From Rhodobiaceae bacterium (GTDB lineage Bacteria > Pseudomonadota > Alphaproteobacteria > RS24), in assembly GCA_024645085.1 (NCBI GenBank), contig JAHEGN010000002.1:1-64000 (forward strand): DNA of 64,000 bases, read 5' to 3'. Made by a program: the position numbers and the translations under genes. Of this stretch, positions 16,638 through 25,410 are shown one piece after another. Below the pieces are notes generated by a model. It was given only the letters and a program-made list of their open reading frames with translations, made no database searches and was not told the origin of the DNA. Every line of letters begins with the position of its first letter. Position 1 is the first letter of the stretch.

Positions 16638-17234
16638 ATGAAAAATAACATGCTCACCCCCTACCCACACCTCACTTGGTCGTTCACCCGGCAATTATTT
16701 GCGACTCTGGGTCTGGCTATTTTGCTGACCGCCATGGCGCCAGACTTGCAAGCCCAGGCAAAAGAACCGACCGCTGCCAGCTATCAAAAGCCCGACCGGC
16801 AAACCTTGAAACAGCGGTTAACGCCGATTCAATTTGCTGTGACCCAGAAAAATAAAACCGAACGGCCTTATAGCAATCGCTATTGGAATATGAAAAAGCC
16901 GGGCATTTATGTCGACGTGGTTTCTGGCGAAGCGCTTTTTTCATCCATGGATAAATATGACAGTGGCACAGGTTGGCCGTCTTTCACCCGCCCTTTGAAA
17001 GCCCAGTCAATTGTTGAACGCGATGATTGGAGCCTGTTTTCTAAACGTATTGAAGTGCGCTCGAAATTGGCCGATAGCCATTTGGGCCATGTTTTTGATG
17101 ACGGCCCGGCCCCAGACCGCTTGCGCTATTGCATTAATTCGGCCGCTTTGCGCTTTGTGCCCTTGTCAGAAATGCGCGCGCAAGGCTATGGCGCCTATAT
17201 CGCGCCATTCAAAAAAGCCGGATATAATTTCTAA
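16638..17234 (+). CDS. msrB: Exported peptide-methionine (R)-S-oxide reductase
   Basis: This enzyme repairs methionine-R-sulfoxide. ATG 16638 gives 198 residues with a signal peptide or N-terminal anchor (about 14-40), so it acts in the periplasm. The MsrB domain shows [38 protein letters not shown] and the catalytic Cys165 in [11 protein letters not shown]. The four zinc cysteines of many MsrB proteins are absent, and the position that is a resolving Cys in some zinc-free forms (SGCGWPSF) is Thr here, so reduction probably needs an outside thiol. No clear ribosome-binding site was found. The 245 bp upstream show nothing recognisable. Confidence 0.9.
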   Translation: MKNNMLTPYPHLTWSFTRQLFATLGLAILLTAMAPDLQAQAKEPTAASYQKPDRQTLKQRLTPIQFAVTQKNKTERPYSNRYWNMKKPGIYVDVVSGEALFSSMDKYDSGTGWPSFTRPLKAQSIVERDDWSLFSKRIEVRSKLADSHLGHVFDDGPAPDRLRYCINSAALRFVPLSEMRAQGYGAYIAPFKKAGYNF

Positions 17235-17314
17235 AAAACCGCCCCGGCGACTTGCCGAGACCGTGTTTTTTCGGCATTTTGCTGGCTCCCTTCGAGTTTC
17301 ATCATGGAGAGCCG

Positions 17315-18265
17315 ATGACCGACGCAGCGACACAATCTCTTATTGCCAAATTAATGCCCGGCTATCGCGGCGTCGCCCAATCATGGGAATGCGATTTAAT
17401 GGGCCACTTAAATGTATCGCATTATTTTGGCCGATCGTCAGACCACGCCTCCTTCACACGTTTCAATTTGGGCATGGCGCCGCGCGACATGGTGGCCAAT
17501 CATCGCGGAACAGTGGCGCTTGAAGAACACGCACGATTCCATAAAGAGGTTCATGCTGGCGGCATGATGGTCGGCCGCAGTGCGCCGGTAGAAATCGGCG
17601 AACGCACGATGACTGTCTATCAGGAATTTCGCGATGCAAACGACCAGCTGCTGACTAGTTTCAAAACCTTGATTGGTCATTTTGACACCGCCAATCGCAA
17701 ATTAGTGCCATGGAGCGACAAAACGCTGCAATTGGCACAGGCTGCGAGAATTGACTTGCCTGACCACGCGGCCCCGCTTCATGTGCCCGCTGGTAGCCGC
17801 ATAACCCCACCGAGCTTGGCCGAAACACAAGCCGCTGGTTTTGCCCGCATTGGCGGCAATACGGTGAATGCTTGGGAATGTGATCAATTCGGCCATATGA
17901 ATACGATGTTTTATATTCGCCGCCAAACCGAGGCGGTGCCGCATATGTGGCACAATCTGGGTATTGATTTGAACGATATGCGGGCTCACCAGCGCGGCTT
18001 TGTGGTCGGCGAGATTCGCATGAGCTATGTCAATGAAGTGCTCGAGGGCGATATTGTCGAGACATGGACTGGCGTGCGCGAATTGAAAGAGAAAACCATT
18101 TTGGCTGAGCACCGATTATATAATGCCGAGACCGGTCAATTGTCGGCGACCTCTTTGGTGCGAGCGGTGCATTTTGACCTGGCAACACGGCGCGCTACCC
18201 CATGGGCTGATGATGTCTATGCCCGTATTGAGGCAAATATGACAAAAGCGCCGGTCGACAAATAA
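17315..18265 (+). CDS. Tandem-hotdog acyl-CoA thioesterase-like protein
   Basis: This protein has 316 residues from ATG 17315, with GGAG 5 nt upstream. It contains two copies of the 4HBT/hotdog domain: WECDLMGHLNVSHYF near residue 27 and WECDQFGHMNTMFYI near residue 190. Each copy has the Asp and His/Asn of the 4-hydroxybenzoyl-CoA-thioesterase-type active site, followed by an E.HARFHKE- or GEIRMSYVNEV-like strand. It is thus an internal duplication in which both halves may be active. It probably hydrolyses an acyl-CoA thioester. The substrate is not evident. It is convergent with the hydrolase at 18277, with only 11 bp between them. Confidence 0.78.
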   Translation: MTDAATQSLIAKLMPGYRGVAQSWECDLMGHLNVSHYFGRSSDHASFTRFNLGMAPRDMVANHRGTVALEEHARFHKEVHAGGMMVGRSAPVEIGERTMTVYQEFRDANDQLLTSFKTLIGHFDTANRKLVPWSDKTLQLAQAARIDLPDHAAPLHVPAGSRITPPSLAETQAAGFARIGGNTVNAWECDQFGHMNTMFYIRRQTEAVPHMWHNLGIDLNDMRAHQRGFVVGEIRMSYVNEVLEGDIVETWTGVRELKEKTILAEHRLYNAETGQLSATSLVRAVHFDLATRRATPWADDVYARIEANMTKAPVDK

Positions 18266-18276
18266 ATCTGCTGAGG

Positions 18277-19164
18277 CTAAATCAGCCCAGCGCGTTGGCG
18301 TATTTCATGGCGCAGGCGGTCGGGAAATTCCATCGGTAAGAAATGTGAACTGCCAGCCACCACGGCAATGGTTTTCGACACTTGCGGTTTGTGAAATGCC
18401 GATGCGCCGCGTGTCGTCGAGCCATGCTCGGCCATTAATAAAGTAAAAGGCACGCGCAATTTTTTTACCGACGGCAGGCTGGCCACTTGCGGGCCTTTGA
18501 AATTTGCAGCTTCCCAAAGCGGCGCACATGCCAGCGTCACATGATTGCCTTGGCCATCATCAATCGGTTTGACGCCGCCGCGCACATAGGCCGCGAGAAA
18601 CCCTTCTTGCCATGTGGCAAAGGCGCCGCGCCCCGTATATGCGGCCTCTAGCGTTGCCGCATCTGGCCAATTGGCCCGCCGCTTAGCCGCCATTTGCATC
18701 AGCCTATGGCCGCCAGTATTGCGCAAGCGCGAATAAAGTCGGAACAAATAAGCGCCAAGGCTCGGGACAATCACCGGATCGGCCACTATTAACCCAGCCA
18801 CTAAATCTGGGCGTTGGGCGGCCGCCATAATACTAGCGCACCCGCCCATAGAATGCCCACCAAGCCAAATCTTATCGCCAGCCTTGTCAGCCAAATGCTC
18901 AATCAAGGGAATCAAATCATCGCGGTAAATATCCCAGCCAGTCATTTTTTCTGGCTCGGCCGGCAAATTTGTAAACCCATGGCCCCGCGCATCGGCGGCG
19001 TAAATGTCAAACTCATCGGCCAAGGGGGCCAATAGGGGGTCATAGGTCTCGCCATTGAAACCATTGGCATGGGCCCAATGCAAAACCGGCTTATCGGCGG
19101 CGCCAGATGACCAATGGCAAACCGACGTCGTGCCTGATGCTTGCGGGAAATCAAATCTCTGCAT
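18277..19164 (-). CDS. Alpha/beta-hydrolase
   Basis: This protein has 295 residues from ATG 19164, with GAAGG upstream. The longer frame to 19248 is not supported. Motifs are the HWAHANGFNG oxyanion region, DARGHG, the nucleophile elbow GHSMGG, a lid domain rich in Arg/Ala (MAAKRRANWPDA), and a late acidic residue and SSHFLPME carrying the catalytic His. It belongs to the general esterase / haloperoxidase-like group. No substrate can be assigned and no partner gene is linked to it. Confidence 0.85.
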   Translation of the reverse strand: MQRFDFPQASGTTSVCHWSSGAADKPVLHWAHANGFNGETYDPLLAPLADEFDIYAADARGHGFTNLPAEPEKMTGWDIYRDDLIPLIEHLADKAGDKIWLGGHSMGGCASIMAAAQRPDLVAGLIVADPVIVPSLGAYLFRLYSRLRNTGGHRLMQMAAKRRANWPDAATLEAAYTGRGAFATWQEGFLAAYVRGGVKPIDDGQGNHVTLACAPLWEAANFKGPQVASLPSVKKLRVPFTLLMAEHGSTTRGASAFHKPQVSKTIAVVAGSSHFLPMEFPDRLRHEIRQRAGLI

Positions 19165-19359
19165 TTTGACCTTCAAATTTACGCCTGAGGCGAGGGTGAG
19201 TCTTGTGACAGGAATATGCACCGCTATCGAAAAAAGGCAAGCCAACAAGCTGGCGCACGTTCGGCATCAACGCCATCATGCTGGCCATTAGAGCGATAAT
19301 GTGTTACCCATCGGCCAAATCTAGTCATGCTGCGACAGCGGTTTGACACGGGGGCCCAT

Positions 19360-20286
19360 ATGCAAATTTACCTGCCAATCGCAGAGATGAGTGTCAATAT
19401 TTTGACGCTGATTGGCATGGGCGGTTTGGTCGGTTTTATGTCTGGCATGTTTGGCGTCGGTGGCGGCTTTTTAATGACCCCCTTGCTGATTTTTGTAGGC
19501 ATTCCTCCAGCTGTTGCCGTGGCCACTGAGGCCAATCAAATTGTCGCCTCATCGGTGTCTGGCGGGCTGGCCTATTGGCAACGCCGCGCGGTTGACGTGC
19601 GCATGGGTATCATCTTAATGACTGGCGGCATTGCTGGTTCTTATGCTGGCGTTCAATTATTCAAATTATTGCGCGAATTGGGGCAAGTCGATTTGCTGAT
19701 TTCGCTTAGCTATGTGCTGTTTTTGAGTGTGATCGGCGGGCTCATGTTGCGCGAAAGCCTGAATGCCATTGCTGCCACACGGCGCGGTCAGCCTTTGCGG
19801 GCCCGACGCCCCGGCGCCCATAGCTGGATTTTGCGCCTGCCCTTGCGCATGCGATTTCGCCAATCAAAGCTTTATATCAGCGTCATACCACCGCTGCTGA
19901 TCGGATTTTTTGTTGGCACCATGTCGGCGATTATGGGGGTCGGTGGCGGCTTTATTATGGTGCCCGCGATGATTTATCTGCTGCGCATGCCAACCAATGT
20001 GGTGATTGGCACCTCGCTGTTTCAAATTATTTTTGTTACCGCATCGGTGACGATTTTGCATTCGGTGGAAAACCAAACTGTCGACGTTTTGCTGGCCTTT
20101 TTGCTAATGGTCGGCGGGGTGATTGGCGCGCAATTTGGCGCGATTATTGGCCAGCGTTTGCGCGGCGAACAATTGCGCGCCCTGTTGGCCCTAATCGTCC
20201 TCGGCGTCGGCCTCAAATTATTCATTGATCTGATCAGCCAGCCGGATGAGTTATTTTCCGTTACCCGCATGGGGTTTGGCGGATGA
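19360..20286 (+). CDS. TauE/SafE (TSUP) membrane transporter
   Basis: This integral membrane protein of 308 residues has two homologous halves, each opening with the same signature: GMFGVGGGFLMTPLL near residue 32 and MGVGGGFIMVPAM near residue 195. The halves are joined by a basic cytoplasmic loop (TRRGQPLRARRPG). Family members export sulfite, sulfoacetate or take up sulfur compounds. ATG 19360 is preferred over 19327 because GGGGG lies just upstream. Its stop overlaps the TIGR02186 gene by 4 nt, and that gene in turn overlaps ccdA, suggesting one envelope sulfur/thiol unit. Confidence 0.88.
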   Translation: MQIYLPIAEMSVNILTLIGMGGLVGFMSGMFGVGGGFLMTPLLIFVGIPPAVAVATEANQIVASSVSGGLAYWQRRAVDVRMGIILMTGGIAGSYAGVQLFKLLRELGQVDLLISLSYVLFLSVIGGLMLRESLNAIAATRRGQPLRARRPGAHSWILRLPLRMRFRQSKLYISVIPPLLIGFFVGTMSAIMGVGGGFIMVPAMIYLLRMPTNVVIGTSLFQIIFVTASVTILHSVENQTVDVLLAFLLMVGGVIGAQFGAIIGQRLRGEQLRALLALIVLGVGLKLFIDLISQPDELFSVTRMGFGG

Positions 20287-21050
20287 GAAATAGCAGCAAA
20301 ATCATTCTAACCGCCATGGTGCTGAGCTTTTCTCTGGCGCCAATGATGGCGCGGGCCAATACGATTATTGCCGATTTATCAAAAGACCATATTTCCATTA
20401 AATCGAATTTCGCTGGCGAAAAACTGCTGCTTTTCGGCGCTGTTGAGGCCACAGTCGATGGCCCAATTAGCGATATTATTGTTATTCTGCGCGGCCCGGG
20501 GGAGAATTTCACCCTGCGCAAAAAACAAAAAAAGCTCGGCGTTTGGGTTAATGGCGCAGCCTATGACATTGGCCCGCTGCCCGGATTTTATGCCGTGGCC
20601 AGCACCCGCAAATTGAGCCAAATGGTGCCACCGAATGTTTTGCGCGAACATAGTATTGGCGCTGATGCCATGAACATTAATTTTCTGTCATCCGATATTG
20701 AGCCAAGCGAACGAGCCGAGGCGATTGCTGGTTTCATTCGCTTGAAACAGGCACGCGCGCTTTATGCCGAGGCGGAAAACGGCGTGCAGATTATTGGCGG
20801 CCGGCTGTTCCGAGCAGAAATTAATCTGCCGCCGGGCATGCCAGTTGGCACTTATGTGACCGAATTTTTCGCCTTTCAAAATGGTCGCCTTGTCGGTTAT
20901 CAAACCGGCGAACTGCCGGTCGATATTGTCGGCACTGGGCATATATTGCACCAAGCGGCTTATGAAATGCCGCTGGTCTATGGCATTGGCGGTGTTGTGA
21001 TGGCATGTTTTATGGGATGGGGTGTTGCCACCCTATTTAGGCGGCGCTAA
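20283..21050 (+). CDS. TIGR02186 family exported membrane-anchored protein
   Basis: This 255-residue conserved alphaproteobacterial protein of unknown function has an N-terminal signal (about residues 1-25) and a C-terminal membrane helix (about 230-250) followed by FRRR, so most of it lies in the periplasm. Stretches such as DLSKDHISIKSNFAGEKLLLFGA, DIIVILRGP, VWVNGA and LPGFYAVASTR fit the family. It typically sits beside a TauE-type transporter, as here (ATGA-type overlap), and its stop overlaps ccdA by one base (TAATG). The fold looks beta-rich. No catalytic residues or cysteines stand out. Confidence 0.87.
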   Translation: MRNSSKIILTAMVLSFSLAPMMARANTIIADLSKDHISIKSNFAGEKLLLFGAVEATVDGPISDIIVILRGPGENFTLRKKQKKLGVWVNGAAYDIGPLPGFYAVASTRKLSQMVPPNVLREHSIGADAMNINFLSSDIEPSERAEAIAGFIRLKQARALYAEAENGVQIIGGRLFRAEINLPPGMPVGTYVTEFFAFQNGRLVGYQTGELPVDIVGTGHILHQAAYEMPLVYGIGGVVMACFMGWGVATLFRRR

Positions 21051-21802
21051 TGGACGGTTTTCTGGCTTCCGCTTTTGCCGCCTTTGCGGGCGGTGCGTTG
21101 AGTTTTCTCTCGCCCTGCGTTTTGCCGCTAGTGCCCGGCTATATATGTTTCGCCGCTGGCCTGCAATTTAGCGAATTGGCGGAAATCGAAGAAAAAAACC
21201 AAGCAGCACGGCGTATTTTGCCTGGCGCCTTGGCCTTTGTAGCCGGATTTTCGGCGGTCTTTATCGCCCTTGGCGCTGGCGCAGCGGCGGTCAATCCGCT
21301 GCTGATTGCCAATCAAGAAATCCTCGCGCAAGTGGCCGGCGGATTTATTATCCTGCTCGGCCTGCATATGGCGCAAATTATTCGCCTGCCATATTTGGGT
21401 CGCGAAGCGCGGCTGTTATCAAGCGGGCCGCGAAAGCCCTCCAATGCGCCATTGTTCACCGCCTTTGCCATGGGATTGGCCTTTGCCTTTGGCTGGACGC
21501 CCTGCATTGGGCCGATTTTAGCAACCATTCTGGCGCTGGCGGCAGCCCGCGACAGCCTCGGCGAGGGCATTTCCCTATTGGCGATATATGCGCTGGGTTT
21601 GGGCATACCATTTATTCTAGCCGCCCTCGGCATTGGCCGCTTCATGGCCGCCAGCCGCCGCATCAAACAAAATATGGTGTGGGTAGAGCGCGGCGCCGGT
21701 GGCCTGCTGATAATAACCGGCGCCTTGATTATGTTTGGCACATTACAAGCCATCGCCAGCTATTTGCTGGACTGGTTCCCAGCCCTTTCAACTTTAGGAT
21801 GA
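21050..21802 (+). CDS. ccdA: CcdA-like transmembrane thiol:disulfide carrier
   Basis: This protein has 250 residues and six or so membrane helices. Each half has its redox cysteine in the family motif: Cys23 in SPCVLPLVPGY and Cys152 in WTPCIGPIL. CcdA passes electrons from cytoplasmic thioredoxin to periplasmic thiol proteins, for example in cytochrome c maturation or envelope repair. No cytochrome c assembly gene is nearby. It is translationally coupled to the TIGR02186 gene (TAATG) and to the DUF3429 gene (ATGATGA), so its electrons may serve that unit or the exported MsrB encoded 4 kb upstream. Confidence 0.9.
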   Translation: MDGFLASAFAAFAGGALSFLSPCVLPLVPGYICFAAGLQFSELAEIEEKNQAARRILPGALAFVAGFSAVFIALGAGAAAVNPLLIANQEILAQVAGGFIILLGLHMAQIIRLPYLGREARLLSSGPRKPSNAPLFTAFAMGLAFAFGWTPCIGPILATILALAAARDSLGEGISLLAIYALGLGIPFILAALGIGRFMAASRRIKQNMVWVERGAGGLLIITGALIMFGTLQAIASYLLDWFPALSTLG

Positions 21803-22266
21803 TGAGTTTGTTGACTGCGTTAAAAACCGCGCCGCCCATGGCGCTTGTTCTTGGCCTGTTAGGTCTGGTGCCATTCGTCGCTGGCGGTCTTGGTGTGTGG
21901 CTGAATGGGCTTGGTGATTTACGCTATGCCTTGCCAATGCTGGTGCTGATTTATGGCGCCTTGATTGCCAGTTTTCTCGGCGGTGTACGCTGGGGCGCGG
22001 CCATGCAAAATGGTGTGACGGCCGAGCAGCCGCGCTATTTAGTGATGAGTATTATTCCCAGCCTATTGGCTTTTGTTGCCCTCACCTTGCCGATTACCTC
22101 CGGGCTTGTGCTGCTGATTATCATTTTTTTGTCGCAGGCACTGACCGATGTTCTGGCCGTCAAAGCTGGCCAGCTCAAATCTTGGTTCGCCCCATTGCGC
22201 ATGGTTTTAAGCACAGGTGTTTGCCTGTCCTTGGCGTCAATTTTGGCCGAAATGCTACTGCGCTAA
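21799..22266 (+). CDS. DUF3429 membrane protein
   Basis: This 155-residue protein has about five hydrophobic helices. The conserved piece YGALIASFLGGVRWGAAM and the spacing VPFVAGGLGVWL before it identify DUF3429, found widely in Proteobacteria without known function. The start overlaps the ccdA stop (ATGATGA offers ATG at 21799 or 21802). It ends directly at the stop of the convergent esterase gene, with no spacer and no terminator hairpin visible. Confidence 0.8.
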   Translation: MMSLLTALKTAPPMALVLGLLGLVPFVAGGLGVWLNGLGDLRYALPMLVLIYGALIASFLGGVRWGAAMQNGVTAEQPRYLVMSIIPSLLAFVALTLPITSGLVLLIIIFLSQALTDVLAVKAGQLKSWFAPLRMVLSTGVCLSLASILAEMLLR

Positions 22267-23283
22267 TTAGATAATTTTCGCCAAATCACGAGCCAGCGTA
22301 ATGCCCGCCTTTTCGGCATTTTTCGACACATTACCCAAAGACAAATAGCTGTGTGACAAGCTATTGAAACAATAATGCGTCACCTGATTGCCCGCTGCTT
22401 TCAACCGATCGGCATAGTCATTGCCTTGGTCACGAATCGGATCAAAGCCAGCCGTGCCGATAATCGCTGGCGGCAAATTGGCGAGATTGTCATTATGCAA
22501 TGGATTGGCAAATGGGTGGTCAATGTGTTTGCCCTCTGGGAAAACTGTTGCATTGAAAAATTCCATCGTGCTGGAAGTCAGTGGGAAACATTCAGCGCAG
22601 CTCACAGCTGAACCGGTTTCCGCCAATTGTGTTGACACCCATGGATAAGCCAAAAGCTGAGCCGCTGGTTGCACACCACCAGCGTCGCGAACTTGCTGGC
22701 AAATGACCGATGAAATCAGACCACCGGCGCTATCACCGGCGACGGCGACACGGGCGCCATCAATCCCCAAAGCGGCGGCATTGGCTTGCACATAGTCCCA
22801 CAGGGCCATGGCATCATCGATGGGCGCTGGGAAATTATGCTCAGGACACAAGCGATAATCCAAGGAGATCACTTTCGCCTTACATTCATCAGCCAAAATG
22901 GTGCAGAACGCATCATCTGTGTCCAAATCCATCACCACTAATCCACCTTGGTGGAAAAATAAAACCGCTGGTGCATTATCGGGCAAATTTGCCGGTTCAT
23001 AAATCCGCGCCAACATGTCGCCTGCCGGTCCGGGAATATGCGCTTCGCGCGACTTCACAGAAGCCCTGCGTTTGCCATCAAGATTGGTAAAATTGGCATG
23101 AATATCGGCCCGCATTTTATTGATATCGGTCTCAGCCTCGGGTGTGCCGGCCATTTTTGCCAGCAATTGAATATTCGCATCCAGCCGATTGCCGTCGATT
23201 TCAACAGCTGGCCCCGCGAGACGTTGGACAATAAAATTTGGTAAATTTTTCAAAATTCCCAAAATGACGCGATCTTTACTCAT
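22267..23283 (-). CDS. Alpha/beta-hydrolase, HSL-type esterase/lipase
   Basis: This 338-residue protein has hormone-sensitive-lipase-family features: an oxyanion motif FHQGGLVV (usually HGGG; here the first Gly is Gln), nucleophile motif GDSAGG, a helical N-terminal cap, a late GFDPIRDQG with the catalytic Asp and SLSHSYL with His. It is likely a carboxylesterase on short acyl esters. A TetR regulator follows closely upstream (27 bp), and the esterase may be its target. The cap has several charged segments of no evident meaning. Confidence 0.88.
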   Translation of the reverse strand: MSKDRVILGILKNLPNFIVQRLAGPAVEIDGNRLDANIQLLAKMAGTPEAETDINKMRADIHANFTNLDGKRRASVKSREAHIPGPAGDMLARIYEPANLPDNAPAVLFFHQGGLVVMDLDTDDAFCTILADECKAKVISLDYRLCPEHNFPAPIDDAMALWDYVQANAAALGIDGARVAVAGDSAGGLISSVICQQVRDAGGVQPAAQLLAYPWVSTQLAETGSAVSCAECFPLTSSTMEFFNATVFPEGKHIDHPFANPLHNDNLANLPPAIIGTAGFDPIRDQGNDYADRLKAAGNQVTHYCFNSLSHSYLSLGNVSKNAEKAGITLARDLAKII

Positions 23284-23310
23284 TTACTTCTCCCCAAGAT
23301 TAATTGCTGA

Positions 23311-23940
23311 TTATTTCTCATCATCACCCATGCCAGAAAGCCCTGACAAAAACAGACGCGTGGCAAAGCGCGCCGCGCCATCCGGATCAAGCGGATTGCG
23401 GGCCATCATTTCATCGCGCACGGAAAATGCCACCCCGCCCATAGAGACGGTCACATAACCAGCATCTACCTGCGGTATGACCCCATCGGCCATCGCCTTT
23501 TCCATATCGCGGCGCATTTCTTTCAACCCATTTTGAGCCTGCTGGCCACTGAGAGATGAGGGAAAGGCATCCAATGTTCGATTGGCGCGCACTAAATTAT
23601 ATATTTGCGGCTTTTCGGCGTAATAGCGGAAATAGGTGAAAAAACTATTTTCAACAAATTCTTCGAAATTCTTAGCCTTGGCCCGCGCCGCGCTCAATTT
23701 GGCACGCAGCTCATTGCCAATCTCATCCGTCAAAGCCTGATAGACCGCTTCTTTGCTCTCAAAATAATTATAAAATGTGCCCGACGCTAAATCAGTGCGG
23801 CGGATAATATCGCGCACCGTCGTAGCGCCATGGCCGAGCTCGGCAAACACCACACGCGCCGCTTCCAAAATCGCATCGCGATTATTTTCGCGATTGGTCT
23901 CGCGACGCGTACGGCCTGCGGCTTGTTGTTGTAAGCTCAT
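23311..23940 (-). CDS. TetR-family transcriptional regulator
   Basis: This protein has 209 residues from ATG 23940. The DNA-binding domain is residues about 18-64: NRDAILEAARVVFAELGHGATTVRDIIRRT followed by LASGTFYNYFESKEAVY, a standard TetR helix-turn-helix. The C-terminal ligand domain is specific to this protein. A perfect palindrome lies just upstream of the start, which suggests autorepression and, because the esterase gene follows on the same message, control of that gene. The upstream frame to 23970 overlaps the operator and is rejected. Confidence 0.9.
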   Translation of the reverse strand: MSLQQQAAGRTRRETNRENNRDAILEAARVVFAELGHGATTVRDIIRRTDLASGTFYNYFESKEAVYQALTDEIGNELRAKLSAARAKAKNFEEFVENSFFTYFRYYAEKPQIYNLVRANRTLDAFPSSLSGQQAQNGLKEMRRDMEKAMADGVIPQVDAGYVTVSMGGVAFSVRDEMMARNPLDPDGAARFATRLFLSGLSGMGDDEK

Positions 23941-23960
23941 CTCATCCCCTATCGTTCTTC

Positions 23961-23986
23961 TATGAAACACAATTTATTGTTTCATA
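23961..23986. promoter_or_regulatory. Palindromic operator, probable TetR site
   Basis: Two 9-bp arms, TATGAAACA and TGTTTCATA, are exact inverted repeats separated by 8 bp. They lie 20 bp before the TetR start and just after the arsC-like gene. The size and position fit a TetR dimer site. Confidence 0.7.
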
Positions 23987-24000
23987 TCAATTAGTTTTGC

Positions 24001-24345
24001 TTACAAAACCTCTTGAACACGCTGTGGGGGACGACAAATCACAGCTTTTTTTCCATTACTGACCACCGGGCGCTCAAACAAAATCGGATGCGCGGCCATG
24101 GCGGCCAGAAGCGCCGCCTCATCTGACTCATCGGCCAGCGATAATTGTTTATAAATTTCTTCACCGCGACGCATCATTTCGCGCGCCTCAATGGCCATTA
24201 ATTTTTGCAGCGCCGCCAGCTCATCAATAGACAGTGGCGTTTTCAAATATTCGACAATGGTAAAATCTGCCGCCGCCTCTTGTAACAGCGCCAAAGTTTG
24301 CCGCGATTTAGAACAGCGTGGATTATGGTAAATCGTCAGCCCCAT
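24001..24345 (-). CDS. arsC: ArsC-family glutaredoxin-fold protein
   Basis: This 114-residue protein has the ArsC fold: thiol Cys11 in YHNPRCSKSRQTL, the KTPLSIDEL segment after strand two, and Arg92 in FERPVV, matching glutaredoxin-dependent arsenate reductases (ArsC/YfgD group). Arsenate reduction is possible. However, no arsenite pump or ArsR regulator is nearby, so it may have another thiol role. It lies between pyrD (9 bp away) and the TetR operator, and its stop is only 14 bp from the palindrome. Confidence 0.82.
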   Translation of the reverse strand: MGLTIYHNPRCSKSRQTLALLQEAAADFTIVEYLKTPLSIDELAALQKLMAIEAREMMRRGEEIYKQLSLADESDEAALLAAMAAHPILFERPVVSNGKKAVICRPPQRVQEVL

Positions 24346-24354
24346 GGTCTTCTC

Positions 24355-25410
24355 CTATTTATAGTCGGCGCCAATGGCATTGCCGATATTGGCGAACCCA
24401 TTGGCCCGCAGAATTTCGGCCAATTCGCGCTTAATGCGGCCCGCCAAAAATGGCCCATGATAAATCATCGCCGTATACAGCTGCACCAAGCTGGCACCGG
24501 CACAAATTTTCTCAAAAGCCTGCCGGCCATTGGATACCCCACCGACACCAATAAGCGTTAGCCCGCCTTGGCTGGCTTGATAAACCTGGCCGAGCATGCG
24601 GGTCGACATGTCAAACACCGGTTGCCCCGACACGCCCCCATCTTCGGCAACATATTTGCTGTCAGCCACACCATCTCGCGACAGTGTAGTATTAGAAATA
24701 ATCAGCCCGTCTATTTTAAATCTTACGGCCAATGCGGCAATTTCCTGCGCCTGCTCAATGGCCAAATCTGGGGCAATTTTTACCAATATCGGACAGTCAG
24801 GCGCCGCCGCACGGACCCGCTGCATGATTTCGCTCACGGCTGAACTGGCTTGTAAGTCGCGCAGGCCCGGCGTATTTGGCGAGGAAATATTCACCGTCAG
24901 ATAATCAGCTAAGCTGGCAAAGCGCGCGGCGCCAGTTTCATAATCGCCAATCCGATCTTCCGACTCTTTATTGGCGCCAATATTCACCCCAATAATTGGG
25001 CCGGTTTTACTATCCGGTTTGGCCCGATAGACCGACAGACGATGCAAGGCTTCAACTTGCCCTTGATTGTTGAAGCCAAGCCGATTGATCAGCGCTTGTT
25101 GCTTCGTCAGACGAAACACCCGCGGTTGCGGATTGCCGGGCTGCGGCAGTGGCGTCAGCGTGCCAACCTCAGTAAACCCAAAACCAACCCTGCCGACACC
25201 GGCCATGGCTTCGGCATCTTTATCAAAACCGGCTGCCATGCCGAGCGGGTTTGAGAAATCATGGCCCAAAACCTGTTGCGATAAAATATAGTCGTCCTTG
25301 TCGTGCGCTGGCAGTAGACCAGCCAGTCGCAGACTATGAATGGTCAAGCGATGCGCCCGCTCCGGCGGCAAGGTGAATAAAGCGGGACGCAGGAATTTAT
25401 AAAGACCCAT
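24355..25410 (-). CDS. pyrD: Dihydroorotate dehydrogenase (quinone), class 2
   Basis: This is the fourth step of pyrimidine synthesis, oxidising dihydroorotate with membrane quinone. ATG 25410 gives 351 residues and overlaps the stop of the DUF952 gene (TAATG). Class 2 features are the N-terminal membrane-binding helix (LYKFLRPALFTLPPERAHR), NPLGMAAGFDKDA, the catalytic Ser in NISSPNTPGL and the FMN-phosphate segment IGVGGVSNG. The gene continues the lysS-DUF952-pyrD-arsC-TetR direction, probably one operon in part. Confidence 0.96.
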   Translation of the reverse strand: MGLYKFLRPALFTLPPERAHRLTIHSLRLAGLLPAHDKDDYILSQQVLGHDFSNPLGMAAGFDKDAEAMAGVGRVGFGFTEVGTLTPLPQPGNPQPRVFRLTKQQALINRLGFNNQGQVEALHRLSVYRAKPDSKTGPIIGVNIGANKESEDRIGDYETGAARFASLADYLTVNISSPNTPGLRDLQASSAVSEIMQRVRAAAPDCPILVKIAPDLAIEQAQEIAALAVRFKIDGLIISNTTLSRDGVADSKYVAEDGGVSGQPVFDMSTRMLGQVYQASQGGLTLIGVGGVSNGRQAFEKICAGASLVQLYTAMIYHGPFLAGRIKRELAEILRANGFANIGNAIGADYK

